This document shows positions 14,548 through 24,081 of a DNA stretch of 32,617 nt, piece by piece. The position numbers and the translations under genes are program-made. The notes under the pieces are model-generated. The model ran no database searches, had not been told where the DNA came from, and worked only from the letters and a program-made list of their open reading frames with translations. Source of the stretch: Brevibacillus laterosporus LMG 15441 (GTDB taxonomy: Bacteria; Bacillota; Bacilli; Brevibacillales; Brevibacillaceae); the NCBI RefSeq assembly GCF_000219535.2, contig NZ_CP007807.1, positions 1 through 32,617 of the forward strand, written 5' to 3'. The stretch's first letter is position 1, and each line of letters begins with the position of its first letter.

Positions 14548-16253
14548 AATGTCTGAGCACAGAAGAGTTAGATGCTTATCTAAGTAATGAACTATCTTTA
14601 GCTAAAAGCAATCAAGTAGATGGACATCTACAAAACTGTAAGCATTGTCAGCAACAATTCATAGAGTATGTGGATCAATTGGAAACAAACAACGATAGAG
14701 CTGAACAAACAATAGATACAAGAATAGTGGCTCACGAGCTTGTTGCAAAGCTTCCGCCTTATCCCATTTATGCATTAAAACGAAAGCAATATGTTAATCG
14801 CCAAGAAGAGATGCATCGGCGAAAAAGGGGAATAGGCATCTTGAAAAAAACCTCCCTTCTTGTAGCTGGGTTAACCGTAGTTGTTTTAATCGGTCCAGTG
14901 ATATTTTCGCCGCTTGCCATCTATGTGAACGGTTTGTATGCTAGCCTTCATTCCGAAGACACGACTGTGTTGATGAATCATCGCATCGATCAAGAGATAC
15001 ATAATAATCAAAAAGAATGGATGAAACAACTAAATGCAAAGTCGACGGATCAGGGAATTACATTAGAAGTAAAAGAAGTGTTTGCCGATACGAGAAAGAT
15101 TGAACTAATCACCTCGATTGAAGGAGAAAGGGGAGAGACCTCTGAAGGATTGGCTCTCATGAAGGATGTTCATTTTCAGATAAAAGATAAAGCTGGGAGA
15201 ATCTATGAAGCAGATGGGGAAGCATCCAGTTTTCCAAGAAAGCAGCGACTTGGTGCTAATTTGGTATTGTTAAGTCGAGATCTTACTCCCATTTTCTATG
15301 AAGCTCAAAAAATACCGAACGAACTAATGATTGAAATTAGCACAAAAAAAATAGGCAATACAACAGGCAACTGGAAGGTAGAAATTCCACTAGACCTGTC
15401 GAAAGCAAAAGCGGCCACAAAAACAGTAGCTATTAATAAGCGATATACGAGTCCCCAAGGCATCTCCTTTCATCTTAGAGAGATTAGCTTTGCTCCTAGC
15501 TCCACACAACTCGTAATTGATACCAATATTCCAAAAGGAGCCTACCATGATAGGTTTAGCTATCAATTGGTTGATGAACAGGGAACGGTTCTCGCTGGAT
15601 GGAGTGATTATGATCAACGACTTTTCACATGGAGTGAATTCAATCAAAGCTCTTTCAAAAGAAATGATGTTCGTCATAACCCGTTTCTAGATGAAACAGA
15701 AAAAAATCCTGTTAACATTTTTAAAAATCAAGTAAATCGCTTTTATGTGACCACAAAGGATCAGCATTTAAGGCTTTTAGCCAATTCCTATCCGTTACCA
15801 AAGGATAAGAAAATGATGTTTACCTTACACTCTATTTATAAGGTTGAACCTGTTGAGGTCAGTACAAAGCTTAATCTTGAGCAATTATCTACCAAGCCAG
15901 TTAAAGTAGAAGATCAGGGAAGTCTCTTCATTTTTAAGGATGTGAAGTACGAGGCCAAGAATCAGAGTACAAAAGAAACATATACAGAGACCAGTATTGT
16001 GATGGAGGGAATTTTGGCGAAGGATATTGTCTATGTAGATGAGTGGGAGGTAAAAGACGAAAAAGGCAATACGTATATTGCTATATTTGACAGAGGAGTA
16101 GGTAGAAATTCAAATGGCAATGCTGTAATGAATGGGGAATTGAGAATTCAACAGCTAGAAAAATTGCCTAAGGAGCTAACCATTACTTATAAGCGTAAAA
16201 TAAAAGAGGATCGAAATGTGGAGTGGGAGGTACCGATACAGGTGGGGAAATAG
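14544..16253 (+). CDS. Membrane anti-sigma factor with DUF4179-like domain
   Basis: 569 residues. The N-terminus is a zinc-binding anti-sigma domain (H28-x3-C32-x2-C35, HLQNCKHC), followed by a basic linker (HRRKRGIGILKK) and one membrane helix at about 103-128. The extracellular part is about 440 residues and matches the DUF4179/DUF5643 style of repeated beta-rich domains (NKRYTSPQGISFHLREI, then VNRFYVTTKDQHLRLL). It should hold the ECF sigma factor at the membrane until an outside signal releases it. Coupled to the sigma gene by ATGA overlap. The signal is unknown. Confidence 0.85.
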   Translation: MKCLSTEELDAYLSNELSLAKSNQVDGHLQNCKHCQQQFIEYVDQLETNNDRAEQTIDTRIVAHELVAKLPPYPIYALKRKQYVNRQEEMHRRKRGIGILKKTSLLVAGLTVVVLIGPVIFSPLAIYVNGLYASLHSEDTTVLMNHRIDQEIHNNQKEWMKQLNAKSTDQGITLEVKEVFADTRKIELITSIEGERGETSEGLALMKDVHFQIKDKAGRIYEADGEASSFPRKQRLGANLVLLSRDLTPIFYEAQKIPNELMIEISTKKIGNTTGNWKVEIPLDLSKAKAATKTVAINKRYTSPQGISFHLREISFAPSSTQLVIDTNIPKGAYHDRFSYQLVDEQGTVLAGWSDYDQRLFTWSEFNQSSFKRNDVRHNPFLDETEKNPVNIFKNQVNRFYVTTKDQHLRLLANSYPLPKDKKMMFTLHSIYKVEPVEVSTKLNLEQLSTKPVKVEDQGSLFIFKDVKYEAKNQSTKETYTETSIVMEGILAKDIVYVDEWEVKDEKGNTYIAIFDRGVGRNSNGNAVMNGELRIQQLEKLPKELTITYKRKIKEDRNVEWEVPIQVGK

Positions 16254-16290
16254 AACAATGAAATGTTTAGCTTCAAAGATATCGCACGAC

Positions 16291-16322
16291 AAAAAAAGGC
16301 GCTCCTTTCAAGCGCCTTTTCC
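16291..16322. terminator. Bidirectional terminator
   Basis: AAGGCGCT (16296-16303) pairs with AGCGCCTT (16311-16318), with an A-run before and a T-run after. It serves the anti-sigma gene on the plus strand and the potassium transporter on the minus strand. Confidence 0.85.
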
Positions 16323-16327
16323 TCTTC

Positions 16328-17686
16328 CTATTGACCAATAATCATCCGCTCTTTTGGATAATGATAACGAACAGACGGGGCATCTTTTTTTAAGAATAGT
16401 AATAGGTTGATAATCCCAATCCGTCCAATCACCATCATGATGATGAGAATGAGCTTACCAGGTGTACTTAATTCTGAAGTAATTCCCATCGACAAGCCAG
16501 TTGTACCAAAGGCCGAACAGACTTCAAATAAAATGGCCTGCATCGACAGGTCCTCGAACCACACCATGAAAATAACTGCCGTGAACACCATGATGATTGC
16601 GACAAAGAACACCATAAACGATTTGATGACATCTTCTTGGACTAGCTCACGACCAAATACTTTTACATCCTTTTGTCCACGCATATAAGTATATATGGTC
16701 GCAATTAGAACGAAAAACGTAGTTGTCCGAATCCCGCCCCCCACACTGCTTGGAGAAGCCCCGATAAACATCATGCCGGATAGCATGACAAGGGTAGGGG
16801 TGGACAGTAAGCCGATATCCATCGTGGCTAAACCGCCGCTTCGTGTAGAAACAGATTGGAACAGGGAGTAAAAAAGTGCCTCATGCCAGGTTTTATCCTG
16901 TAAAAAGGCATTCTTTTCAAAAAAGTAAAAGAGCAGTGTCCCAACCACGATTAGTGTGAAGAAAGTCAAGGTTGTTACCTTTGTGAATAAGGAAAACGTA
17001 AAGCGATATTGACCTTGTCGATGAGTTGCGTAGCTGACCAGTTCTATCAGCACAGGAAACCCGATCGCTCCACAGATGATGAGGATCATATTGATGCTTT
17101 GGACAAAATAATCCCCCGAGAAGCTGAGCAGGGAATTACCAAAGATATCGAATCCAGCATTGGTAAATGCACTAATGGAAACAAAGTAGCCATAATAGTA
17201 GGCGGTATACCAATCAGTCTGATAGCCAGTCCAAAAGAAATAACTGCCTAGCAATAGCGTACCGATTAGCTCAATTAAGATGGTGAGCAATAAAATACTT
17301 CGCGTTAGTTTGACCAATCCCGATAGAGTGGGACGATTGTGGTCCGTAGCAATCCATTTTCTTTGTTCTAAGCCGATTCGTTGTCCAAGCATCATCCACA
17401 AAAAGGTACCTAAGGTCATAATGCCGATTCCACCTATTTGAAAGAACAAGGTGAGTAAAATAATTCCGCTCTGATTAAACACTTCACTAATTTGGATGAC
17501 GGTTAGACCCGTTACGCTAATCGCACTGGCTGCCGTAAATAAAGAATCTACAAAAGATATAGATACGCCAGGCTGGTGAAAGATGGGTAACCAGAGAAGT
17601 AATGCAGCGAGGATAACACTGCTAAGATAAAACATGACAATAATTTGTACGGAGCTTAAGCGCCGTTTTTTATAAGAGAGCAGCAA
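16328..17686 (-). CDS. KtrB/TrkH-type potassium transporter, membrane subunit
   Basis: 452 residues with four repeated membrane-pore-membrane units. The four filter-type segments are visible: AISVTGLTV, AFTNAGFD, STRSGGL and AFGTTGLS, each with the Gly that lines the K+ path. The start is TTG 17686, seven bases after AGGAGGT; the longer frame to 17878 runs through the terminator of the preceding gene and overlaps its coding region, so it is not real. A promoter is visible at 17719-17747. No KtrA/KtrC gene is adjacent; the regulatory RCK subunit must be encoded elsewhere, as for ktrD in Bacillus. Confidence 0.9.
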   Translation of the reverse strand: MLLSYKKRRLSSVQIIVMFYLSSVILAALLLWLPIFHQPGVSISFVDSLFTAASAISVTGLTVIQISEVFNQSGIILLTLFFQIGGIGIMTLGTFLWMMLGQRIGLEQRKWIATDHNRPTLSGLVKLTRSILLLTILIELIGTLLLGSYFFWTGYQTDWYTAYYYGYFVSISAFTNAGFDIFGNSLLSFSGDYFVQSINMILIICGAIGFPVLIELVSYATHRQGQYRFTFSLFTKVTTLTFFTLIVVGTLLFYFFEKNAFLQDKTWHEALFYSLFQSVSTRSGGLATMDIGLLSTPTLVMLSGMMFIGASPSSVGGGIRTTTFFVLIATIYTYMRGQKDVKVFGRELVQEDVIKSFMVFFVAIIMVFTAVIFMVWFEDLSMQAILFEVCSAFGTTGLSMGITSELSTPGKLILIIMMVIGRIGIINLLLFLKKDAPSVRYHYPKERMIIGQ

Positions 17687-17718
17687 CTCGCTTACCTCCT
17701 GAGTAAGTAATACAGGTA

Positions 17719-17747
17719 ATTCTACCGAAAAACATTGTAACAAGCAA
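17719..17747 (-). promoter_or_regulatory. Sigma-A promoter of the potassium transporter
   Basis: On the minus strand, TTGCTT (17747-17742) and TAGAAT (17724-17719) are separated by 17 bases. It lies after the yoxD terminator and 33 bases before the TTG start. Confidence 0.55.
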
Positions 17748-17767
17748 AACGAGTTTTTAACAGGTGC

Positions 17768-17812
17768 AAAAAAAAGAAGCCCTCTTTTTAACAGACAAAA
17801 AGGGCTTCTTTT
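17768..17812 (-). terminator. yoxD terminator
   Basis: On the minus strand, AAGAAGCCCT (17810-17801) pairs with AGGGCTTCTT (17783-17774) and is followed by a run of T. It shows that the potassium transporter is not read from the yoxD promoter alone. Confidence 0.85.
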
Positions 17813-17831
17813 GATGAACAAATCTCTATAA

Positions 17832-18551
17832 TTATTGTGGATTCGTGGTCCAAATTCCAGATGTTTTAATAAAGACACGCTCAGGCAAGCGCAGGGTGGC
17901 TAAGGCTAGCTCTGCTACATCCTCTGGCTGCATCATGTGATCCTCTGCACCGATTTTTAGACCGGCATTAACAGCTAGCTCGGTGTTGACAGTACTTGGA
18001 GTTAGCGCTGTGACGCGAATGTTGTGTTTGCGCACCTCTTGCAATAGGGATTCTGTAAAGCCCATTACGGCGAATTTAGAAGCACAATACGCAGAGCCTG
18101 TCGCAAAACCGCGTTCTCCAGCAGTAGAAGCTACATTGATGATATTTCCGCTGTTTTGAGCGATCATATCAGGCAATGCCGCATATGTCATGTAGTAGGT
18201 TCCAAACAAATTCACAGCAACGATGCGTTCCCACTCTGCTGGGTCCATGTCTGTAACTGTACCGAAAGTAGCAGTACCAGCATTATTGATCAGGATATCT
18301 ATAGAACCAAGCTCTGCTTTCATTTTGGCATACGCGGCTTCCACATCACTGCGTTTTGAAATATCAGCAGTTGCAATATGAACTGTAACACCATAGATTT
18401 TGGCAAGCTCAGTAGCTAACTCCTGTAGATCAGATTCTGTGCGGGCGACCAAACCTAGATGGGTTCCTTCTTTTGCCAAAGCGACGGCAATCGCACGTCC
18501 AATTCCTTTTCCTGCTCCGGTAATTAACGCTTTTTTTCCTTTAAAATCCAT
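17832..18551 (-). CDS. yoxD: YoxD-like short-chain dehydrogenase (FabG-like)
   Basis: 239 residues of a classical SDR: TGAGKGIG (11-18), NNAG (89-92), catalytic Ser142, Tyr155 and Lys159 (YCASK), and the product-release motif TPST. The sequence, including the C-terminus FIKTSGIWTTNP, closely follows B. subtilis YoxD, annotated as a 3-oxoacyl-ACP-reductase-like enzyme of unknown substrate. The start is ATG 18551. Its own terminator lies 20 bases beyond the stop. The assignment to YoxD rests on recall of that protein, not on a search. Confidence 0.85.
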   Translation of the reverse strand: MDFKGKKALITGAGKGIGRAIAVALAKEGTHLGLVARTESDLQELATELAKIYGVTVHIATADISKRSDVEAAYAKMKAELGSIDILINNAGTATFGTVTDMDPAEWERIVAVNLFGTYYMTYAALPDMIAQNSGNIINVASTAGERGFATGSAYCASKFAVMGFTESLLQEVRKHNIRVTALTPSTVNTELAVNAGLKIGAEDHMMQPEDVAELALATLRLPERVFIKTSGIWTTNPQ

Positions 18552-18765
18552 GTCGGCAATCCTCCCATTTTTAACTTAGTATAAATGATGATACGAAAAT
18601 GCCTTTTGTTATGTCAATTTTGTAAGTGCAACTAGTTGTTATAGCTGGATAAAAAGCATGATACACTATAATCCATAAGCCCATTATACACGATTTCACA
18701 TGAAGTCTTGAAGATGAATCGGGCTGAACAAGGATAGATATTGTACGAGGGAATGGTGAAAAAGT

Positions 18766-19458
18766 ATGGACAAACAGGTTGTTGTGATTACAGGGGCAGG
18801 AAGCGGGTTAGGTGCTTCTTTAGCGAAACGTTACTCGGAGCAAGGCTTTCATGTTTGCTTGCTTGGACGAACCAAGGCAAAGCTTGAACGGATAGCTGAG
18901 CAATTGACTGGCAGTTATTCTATCCACGAAGGCGATGTTGCGAATAAACAAGCCATCATGAAAATCATGGACTCCATTCTCAATGCGTATAATAGAATTG
19001 ATGTATTGATCAACAATGCGGGGACAGGAAGCTTTGATTTGGCTGAAAACCTCACCGAGGAAGCTGTTCACCACATGATTGATATTAATCTAAAAGGAAC
19101 GATTTTTAGTACTCAGGCAGTAGTAAAGCAAATGAAAGAGCAGAATTACGGAACGATCATTAATATCGTATCTACGGCCGGCAAAGTAGGAAAAGCAAAT
19201 GAGTCTGTCTACTGTGCCAGCAAATTTGGTGTGAGAGGCTTTACAGAGAGCTTAGCCATTGAGCTAAAAGAGACGCCTATACAAGTAGTCGGAATCTACA
19301 TGGGAGGCATGAAAACGGAATTCTGGGATGGTATTTTCACAGAAGAACGCATGAAGCACCTGATGGAACCGGATGATGTTGCTGATGTTATTATGGCAAA
19401 TGTAAAGCCAAGACAACGCCTAGTGGTATCTGAAGTGGTCATTCAAAACCAAAAATAA
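18766..19458 (+). CDS. Short-chain dehydrogenase/reductase
   Basis: 230 residues, classical SDR: TGAGSGLG (9-16), NNAG (83-86), catalytic Ser136, Tyr149 and Lys153 (YCASK). After the active site comes GIYMGGMKTEFWDG, the substrate-side segment found in YqjQ- and DltE-like SDRs. The short length and the ending VVSEVVIQNQK fit that group. The start ATG 18766 has only a weak site (GAGGG, about 13 bases upstream). Divergent from yoxD and followed by its own terminator. Substrate unknown. Confidence 0.85.
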   Translation: MDKQVVVITGAGSGLGASLAKRYSEQGFHVCLLGRTKAKLERIAEQLTGSYSIHEGDVANKQAIMKIMDSILNAYNRIDVLINNAGTGSFDLAENLTEEAVHHMIDINLKGTIFSTQAVVKQMKEQNYGTIINIVSTAGKVGKANESVYCASKFGVRGFTESLAIELKETPIQVVGIYMGGMKTEFWDGIFTEERMKHLMEPDDVADVIMANVKPRQRLVVSEVVIQNQK

Positions 19459-19550
19459 AATGAATCATCTGATTGTAGTGGCGGACAAGCCTATTGTGTA
19501 AATATCCTTGCTGTTCTCTTTGTCTACAGGAAGAGAGCATTGGCTAATTG

Positions 19551-19595
19551 AGACACCTTTCATCTCTAAATTGAGAGAAAGCGTGTCTATTTTTA
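19551..19595 (+). terminator. Terminator after the SDR gene
   Basis: AGACAC-TTTC (19551-19561) pairs with GAAAG-GTGTCT (19577-19588), with one mismatch, followed by ATTTTTATT. Between here and the LysR gene, short ORFs on both strands (19544-19741 minus, about 19610-19775 plus) lack ribosome sites, and I do not support them. Confidence 0.7.
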
Positions 19596-19776
19596 TTCTC
19601 TTTTACGACGAAAATGGCCCAAATCATTACTAGCAATGACAGACAGTGCGTCCATTGCGCTAACCTTGATTTTACAGCGATTTTACGTGCACGAACGCAT
19701 GGGCCAATACCGATGACTTTTGGATGCTTTGCTTCATTCATAACACAAACGCATGAATATCATGCAAATACGTAAA

Positions 19777-19805
19777 TTGAAGTCATGACAAACATGAAGT
19801 ATGAT
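19777..19805 (+). promoter_or_regulatory. Sigma-A promoter of the LysR gene
   Basis: TTGAAG (19777-19782) and TATGAT (19800-19805) are separated by 17 bases and end 39 bases before the ATG. The spacer holds the palindrome GTCATGAC. Confidence 0.55.
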
Positions 19806-19844
19806 ACACAAAAGACAAAAGAAAACAAAACGGAGACGTAACTA

Positions 19845-20720
19845 ATGGAGTGGCAACAAATTTTATATTTTCGCAAGGTAGCACAGACGCAGCACATTAC
19901 ACGATCGGCAGAGCTGTTAAATGTGTCCCAACCCGCCTTAAGTAGAGCAATTGCTCGTTTGGAGGAAGAGTTAAATACGCCTTTGTTTGAGCGAAAAGGG
20001 CGAAATATCGTGCTAAATCAATACGGGGAGCTATTCTTAAAGCGAGTGGAGCGAGCCATTCAGGAGATAGAAGAGGGGAAGCAGGAAATTCAGGACCTGA
20101 TTAACCCTGATCACGGCAAAATACAGATCGCTTTTTTACATTCCTTAGGAATTGAAGTAGTCCCCGAATTTATTCGTTCGTTTCGTCTGCAATATCCACA
20201 GGTCAGCTTTCATTTACATCAAGCATCCATGGATCAGATTGTAGAACAGCTCAAAACGGGTTTAATTGATATTGCCCTGTTTTCCATGTTAGAGCCAATA
20301 GATGAGGTGCATTGGGAGCCTTTAATTACAGAGGAGCTGTTTCTCATTGTTTCCAAGACGCATCCTTTGGCAAATCGGACACAGATCGAGCTAAAGGAGA
20401 TTGCCAATGAACCTTTTATTTCCTTCAAGCAGGGGTATGGTCTGCGAACCTTGACCGATACGCTTTGTAAGCAAGCTGGCTTTACTCCCGCTATCACCTT
20501 TGAAGGAGAGGAGATTGCTACAATAGCTGGTCTGGTGGCCGTTAAATTGGGAGTAAGTCTTGTTCCAGATGTAAACGTGCTGGATAAATCGAAGGTATCA
20601 CTCTTACGTGTGCTAGATCCAGGCTGTGAACGAACCATTGGACTCGCATGGAAAGAAAAGCGTTATTTGTCTCCTGTTGCAAGAAGGTTCATCTCATTTG
20701 TAAAGGAACATTATATCTAA
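19845..20720 (+). CDS. LysR-family transcriptional regulator
   Basis: 291 residues. The N-terminal helix-turn-helix (about 15-60: HITRSAELLNVSQPALSRAI, then RLEEELNTPLFERKGR) is the LysR signature; residues 90-290 form the periplasmic-binding-like effector domain. The next gene, 71 bases downstream on the same strand, is an MFS exporter. This regulator-transporter order resembles B. subtilis yybE-yybF, and I infer that it controls that exporter. The ligand is unknown. The start ATG 19845 has GGAGACG upstream. Confidence 0.9.
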   Translation: MEWQQILYFRKVAQTQHITRSAELLNVSQPALSRAIARLEEELNTPLFERKGRNIVLNQYGELFLKRVERAIQEIEEGKQEIQDLINPDHGKIQIAFLHSLGIEVVPEFIRSFRLQYPQVSFHLHQASMDQIVEQLKTGLIDIALFSMLEPIDEVHWEPLITEELFLIVSKTHPLANRTQIELKEIANEPFISFKQGYGLRTLTDTLCKQAGFTPAITFEGEEIATIAGLVAVKLGVSLVPDVNVLDKSKVSLLRVLDPGCERTIGLAWKEKRYLSPVARRFISFVKEHYI

Positions 20721-20791
20721 TCTGTTTAAGACATTAACGGAACCCATAGCTACGTTTTCTAACTGAATAATAAAGAGAGAGGATTTACACC

Positions 20792-21997
20792 ATGAGTTAT
20801 ATCAAGCAAGGGTCAAGCGCATTTCGCAGAACCAACATAGCGTTGTTTGCAGGAGGGTTAAATACATTTGCTATTCTGTACTGCACACAGCCTTTGTTAC
20901 CTGAATTCACGAAGGAATTTCAGGTTTCTCCAACGCTGGCCAGTCTTTCCTTATCTGTAACCACGATGGCTTTAGCCATAAGTTTGTTATTTCTCGGTTC
21001 ATTGTCAGAGGCGTGGGGACGCAAACCGATTATGATTGTTTCCTTGATTGGAGCTTCGTTGTTGGCAGTGTGTACGGCATTTAGCTATCAATTTCAAATA
21101 TTACTTGGCATTCGAATACTGGTCGGAATGGTTCTCGCTGGGTTACCGGCTATTGCCATGGCTTATCTGGGTGAAGAAATTGACAAAAATAGCTTAGGCG
21201 TAGCAATGGGGCTATATATAAGCGGAAATTCGATTGGTGGAATGGGCGGACGAATCATCACAGGGACGCTAACCGATTTGTTTAACTGGCATGTGGCTCT
21301 GATTGGAATTGGTGTGTTGAGCCTCTTGTGCACGATTTTGTTCTGGATTATGCTTCCACCCTCCAGACATTTTTCACCGCGCAAACTAGAAGTAAAGACA
21401 TTAGCAAAATCACTCTGGAGCCATTGTACGGACCAACGCTTGCTTTATTTATATGGACTTGGCTTTCTGCTAATGGGCAGCTTTGTGACGTTATATAATT
21501 ACATCGGCTATCAGTTGGTTGAGCCGCCATATTCCCTTTCGCAAACAATCGTTGGCTGGATTTTTATTGTGTATTTAGTCGGTACGTTTAGCTCTACTTG
21601 GATGGGCAAGATGGCAGACAGACTTGGGCGCGCTAAAATGCTGTGGATGTCTTTAGTTATTATGTTTGGGGGCATTGGACTTACATTGGAGCCTCATTTA
21701 TTTAGTAAAATTGCGGGAATTGCCATCTTTACATTTGGCTTTTTTGGCGGGCATTCGATCGCCAGCAGCTGGGTAGGTAGATTAGCTACTCATGATAAAG
21801 CACAGGCTTCCTCCTTGTACCTATTCTTCTATTATGCTGGATCGAGTTTAGGTGGGACGTTTGGTGGTTTGTTCTGGTCGTTATTTGGATGGGCCGGAGT
21901 TGTTGGAATGATTGGGGGCTTTATCGTGATTGCCTTCGTATTGCTTATGAAGCTCTCTCATGTAGAGCAGTCTCCAGCAGCATTACGTATTCAGTAA
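20792..21997 (+). CDS. MFS exporter (YybF/YnfM-like)
   Basis: 401 residues, 12 membrane helices. Segments typical of this group are visible: FAILYCTQPLLPEF near the first helix, GSLSEAWGRKPIM (loop 2-3 motif) and the corresponding MGKMADRLGRAKMLW in the second half. The overall pattern matches the YnfM/YybF inner-membrane efflux group. The start ATG 20792 follows GAGAGG. It sits directly behind a LysR regulator and ends at a strong terminator. The substrate, likely a drug or metabolite, is not known. Confidence 0.9.
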   Translation: MSYIKQGSSAFRRTNIALFAGGLNTFAILYCTQPLLPEFTKEFQVSPTLASLSLSVTTMALAISLLFLGSLSEAWGRKPIMIVSLIGASLLAVCTAFSYQFQILLGIRILVGMVLAGLPAIAMAYLGEEIDKNSLGVAMGLYISGNSIGGMGGRIITGTLTDLFNWHVALIGIGVLSLLCTILFWIMLPPSRHFSPRKLEVKTLAKSLWSHCTDQRLLYLYGLGFLLMGSFVTLYNYIGYQLVEPPYSLSQTIVGWIFIVYLVGTFSSTWMGKMADRLGRAKMLWMSLVIMFGGIGLTLEPHLFSKIAGIAIFTFGFFGGHSIASSWVGRLATHDKAQASSLYLFFYYAGSSLGGTFGGLFWSLFGWAGVVGMIGGFIVIAFVLLMKLSHVEQSPAALRIQ

Positions 21998-22034
21998 TTT
22001 TTGCGTGTTGCAAAATAAAATGTTACACAGATAA

Positions 22035-22068
22035 AAAAGGACGGGAACCATTGCGGCTCCGTCCTTTT
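22035..22068. terminator. Bidirectional terminator
   Basis: AAAAGGACGG (22035-22044) pairs perfectly with CCGTCCTTTT (22059-22068). It closes the MFS gene on the plus strand and probably the two-component operon on the minus strand. Confidence 0.85.
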
Positions 22069-22091
22069 CACATTTCTAACATCAGGGCACT

Positions 22092-22112
22092 TGTCATCTA
22101 TCTCTAGATAGA
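22092..22112. repeat. 21-bp direct repeat, copy 1, with inverted repeat
   Basis: The same 21 bases, TGTCA followed by TCTATCT-CT-AGATAGA, occur here and at 24096-24116. The core is a perfect 7-bp inverted repeat with a 2-bp spacer. This copy lies two bases beyond the response regulator stop codon, so the repeats bracket the two-component operon exactly. Confidence 0.8.
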
Positions 22113-22114
22113 AT

Positions 22115-22831
22115 TTACTTTACCAATTTATGCCGTAGCGCTAGGACTACTGCCTGTGTCCGATCATCGACATTTAGCTTTTGTAAAATGCGATGGACAT
22201 GGGATTTTACCGTGCCTTCCGAGATAAAGAGATTTTGAGCGATTTGATCATTGCGAAAGCCAAACGCTAATTGCTGCAACACATCCTGTTCTCGTTCTGT
22301 AAGTTCATCTAGCAGTACGAGATGATTCTCTTGCGAAAAAGCTTCCTGTGGTTTGTCAGCATGAGGTATGGCGGTCGTTTCCGATTTTTGTTTCTTTAAT
22401 ACCTCAGCTAATGCCTTAGCAGCCGTTGCTGTGTGAAAAGAAGCTTCCCCATTGTAAGCACGGCGAATTAAGTCTAGCATCTCCTTGGAATCAGCATCCT
22501 TTAGCATATAACCAACCGCACCTGCTAGAATGCCATCCACAACGTAATCATGGTTATCGAATGTCGTTAATATGAGAACCTTCACTTTCGGTACATGTTT
22601 TACAATTTCGCGTGTCGCTTCAATACCTGTACACTTGGGCATTTGTACGTCCATGAGAATGACATCAGGCCTCAGCTCGCAAGCTAGATTGATAATCTCT
22701 TCTCCATCCGCCGCTTCTCCAATTACCTCCATATCCTCTTGAACATTAATGACATACCCAAGACCCTGTCTGATCATCTTTTGATCGTCTGCCAGCATGA
22801 CTCGAATCTTTTGATGTTTATGATCTACCAT
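22115..22831 (-). CDS. NarL/LuxR-type response regulator
   Basis: 238 residues. Receiver domain at residues 8-128 with the acidic pair Asp15-Asp16, phospho-acceptor Asp61 (ILMDVQMP) and the conserved Lys in MLKDAD. A Gln/Glu/Ser-rich linker (about 145-175) is longer than usual. The C-terminal LuxR helix-turn-helix covers about 176-237 (LTEREQDVLQQLAFGF, then ISEGTVKSHVHRILQKL). It lies five bases after the partner histidine kinase gene. Signal and targets are unknown; the inverted repeats bracketing the operon are candidate binding sites. Confidence 0.9.
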   Translation of the reverse strand: MVDHKHQKIRVMLADDQKMIRQGLGYVINVQEDMEVIGEAADGEEIINLACELRPDVILMDVQMPKCTGIEATREIVKHVPKVKVLILTTFDNHDYVVDGILAGAVGYMLKDADSKEMLDLIRRAYNGEASFHTATAAKALAEVLKKQKSETTAIPHADKPQEAFSQENHLVLLDELTEREQDVLQQLAFGFRNDQIAQNLFISEGTVKSHVHRILQKLNVDDRTQAVVLALRHKLVK

Positions 22832-22836
22832 AGCAG

Positions 22837-24045
22837 CTATGTGTTCCCTTCTAAAGATGAATGATGGTAAGGAATTGTTGCAGTAATTTCAAAGCCAAAT
22901 GGTTCCCTCATCTGATATTTCAGCGTTCCGTTTACTTTCGTGATACGTTCTCTCATGCCAGATAAACCAAAACCAGGTTCAACCCCTTCCTGAGAACGAT
23001 TTTGGCCGTTGTCGTGAATGGATAAAACGATGGAATCAGCTATCTTACTAATTTCAACCCACATGGCGGTGGCATTGGAATGACGCAATGTATTCGTAAT
23101 CGCTTCTTGTAGAATTCGATAAAAAACAATCGTTACCTCGTTTGTTAAATCGATCTCTTCCTCATTCGTGACAAACGTACAGGACAGGTCCGTATTTTTC
23201 TCTGTTTGCGACAAAAGAGCTTGTAATGGCGTTAAGCCAAACGTCCGCTTGTCGACTGCAAGGGTATGAACGGAGCCGCGGATATCCTCCAAGCTTTGCT
23301 TCGCTACATCCAACATATTGTTGACCGCCGTCTGTGCATCATTTGGTCCAGACTTCAGCATATAGGTAAGCGCATGTAGCTGCACGATGAGAGAGGTAAG
23401 ACTGTGACCTAACGAGTCATGAATATCACGCGCGATTCGATTTCGTTCCTCCAACACGGCTACTTGCAATGTATTTACAGTCATTTCCTGCAATTCATTA
23501 TGTGCATCCTGTAGTTTTGTATGTGCGATTTGCAATTCTTTTAAATGCTGTTGATTTAATTGATACGCTTCATGGTGGGAACGATACCCGCGTGCACCCA
23601 GATAACACCCAATAAAGGAAAGTAAAAAAGGAGCAACATGCGTGGTGTAGCTATGAGTGATCCAGATGAGTAATACACAGGTAACCACTCCAAAAAAGGT
23701 GGCTAATGGTAACGAATATTTTTTATCGATGCGCAGGCCGATGATAATCCCAAGCAGGATGATCATGCCAAACCCCTCAGGACCCAGATAAATGCCTTTA
23801 AATAGGGTAACGCCCCCGACTAGTAAAAGAATGACAGTCATTTTTATGGAGGGCAGTTGAATAGAGGAGGTCCAAAATAAGATCAAATACCCACAGAACA
23901 GTAATACGGAAAACACAAATTGTATAGGTGATTCATGATTATAGGAGTTTGGTAGCCATGTCAAAAGAGATAAGGCTAAGAACCAGACCAATAAGAGTCG
24001 TTTGCGGAGGGCCTTAGTTATGTTATCAATCAAAGAATAGCCCAC
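22837..24045 (-). CDS. NarL-family sensor histidine kinase (HisKA_3)
   Basis: About 402 residues. The N-terminal sensor has six membrane helices (about 15-150) and no large external domain, like LiaS- and DesK-type intramembrane sensors. A coiled-coil linker (160-195) leads to the HisKA_3 box EERNRIARDIHDSLGHSLT with His209; the ATPase domain has the N-box EAITNTLRHSNA and the G-box GFGLSGMRERI. The start is GTG 24045, though TTG 24033 has better spacing to GGGTGG. It forms a two-gene operon with the response regulator and is divergent from the MarR-RND operon, so it may sense the stress that the pump relieves (inference). Confidence 0.9.
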   Translation of the reverse strand: MGYSLIDNITKALRKRLLLVWFLALSLLTWLPNSYNHESPIQFVFSVLLFCGYLILFWTSSIQLPSIKMTVILLLVGGVTLFKGIYLGPEGFGMIILLGIIIGLRIDKKYSLPLATFFGVVTCVLLIWITHSYTTHVAPFLLSFIGCYLGARGYRSHHEAYQLNQQHLKELQIAHTKLQDAHNELQEMTVNTLQVAVLEERNRIARDIHDSLGHSLTSLIVQLHALTYMLKSGPNDAQTAVNNMLDVAKQSLEDIRGSVHTLAVDKRTFGLTPLQALLSQTEKNTDLSCTFVTNEEEIDLTNEVTIVFYRILQEAITNTLRHSNATAMWVEISKIADSIVLSIHDNGQNRSQEGVEPGFGLSGMRERITKVNGTLKYQMREPFGFEITATIPYHHSSLEGNT

Positions 24046-24081
24046 CCTTCTTCAAATTTTTCGATCGTTTGTTCATATTCT

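Noticed and set aside
19544-19741. 65-codon minus ORF and a 53-codon plus ORF containing CVHC
   Set aside because: They overlap each other and the SDR terminator, and neither has a ribosome site.
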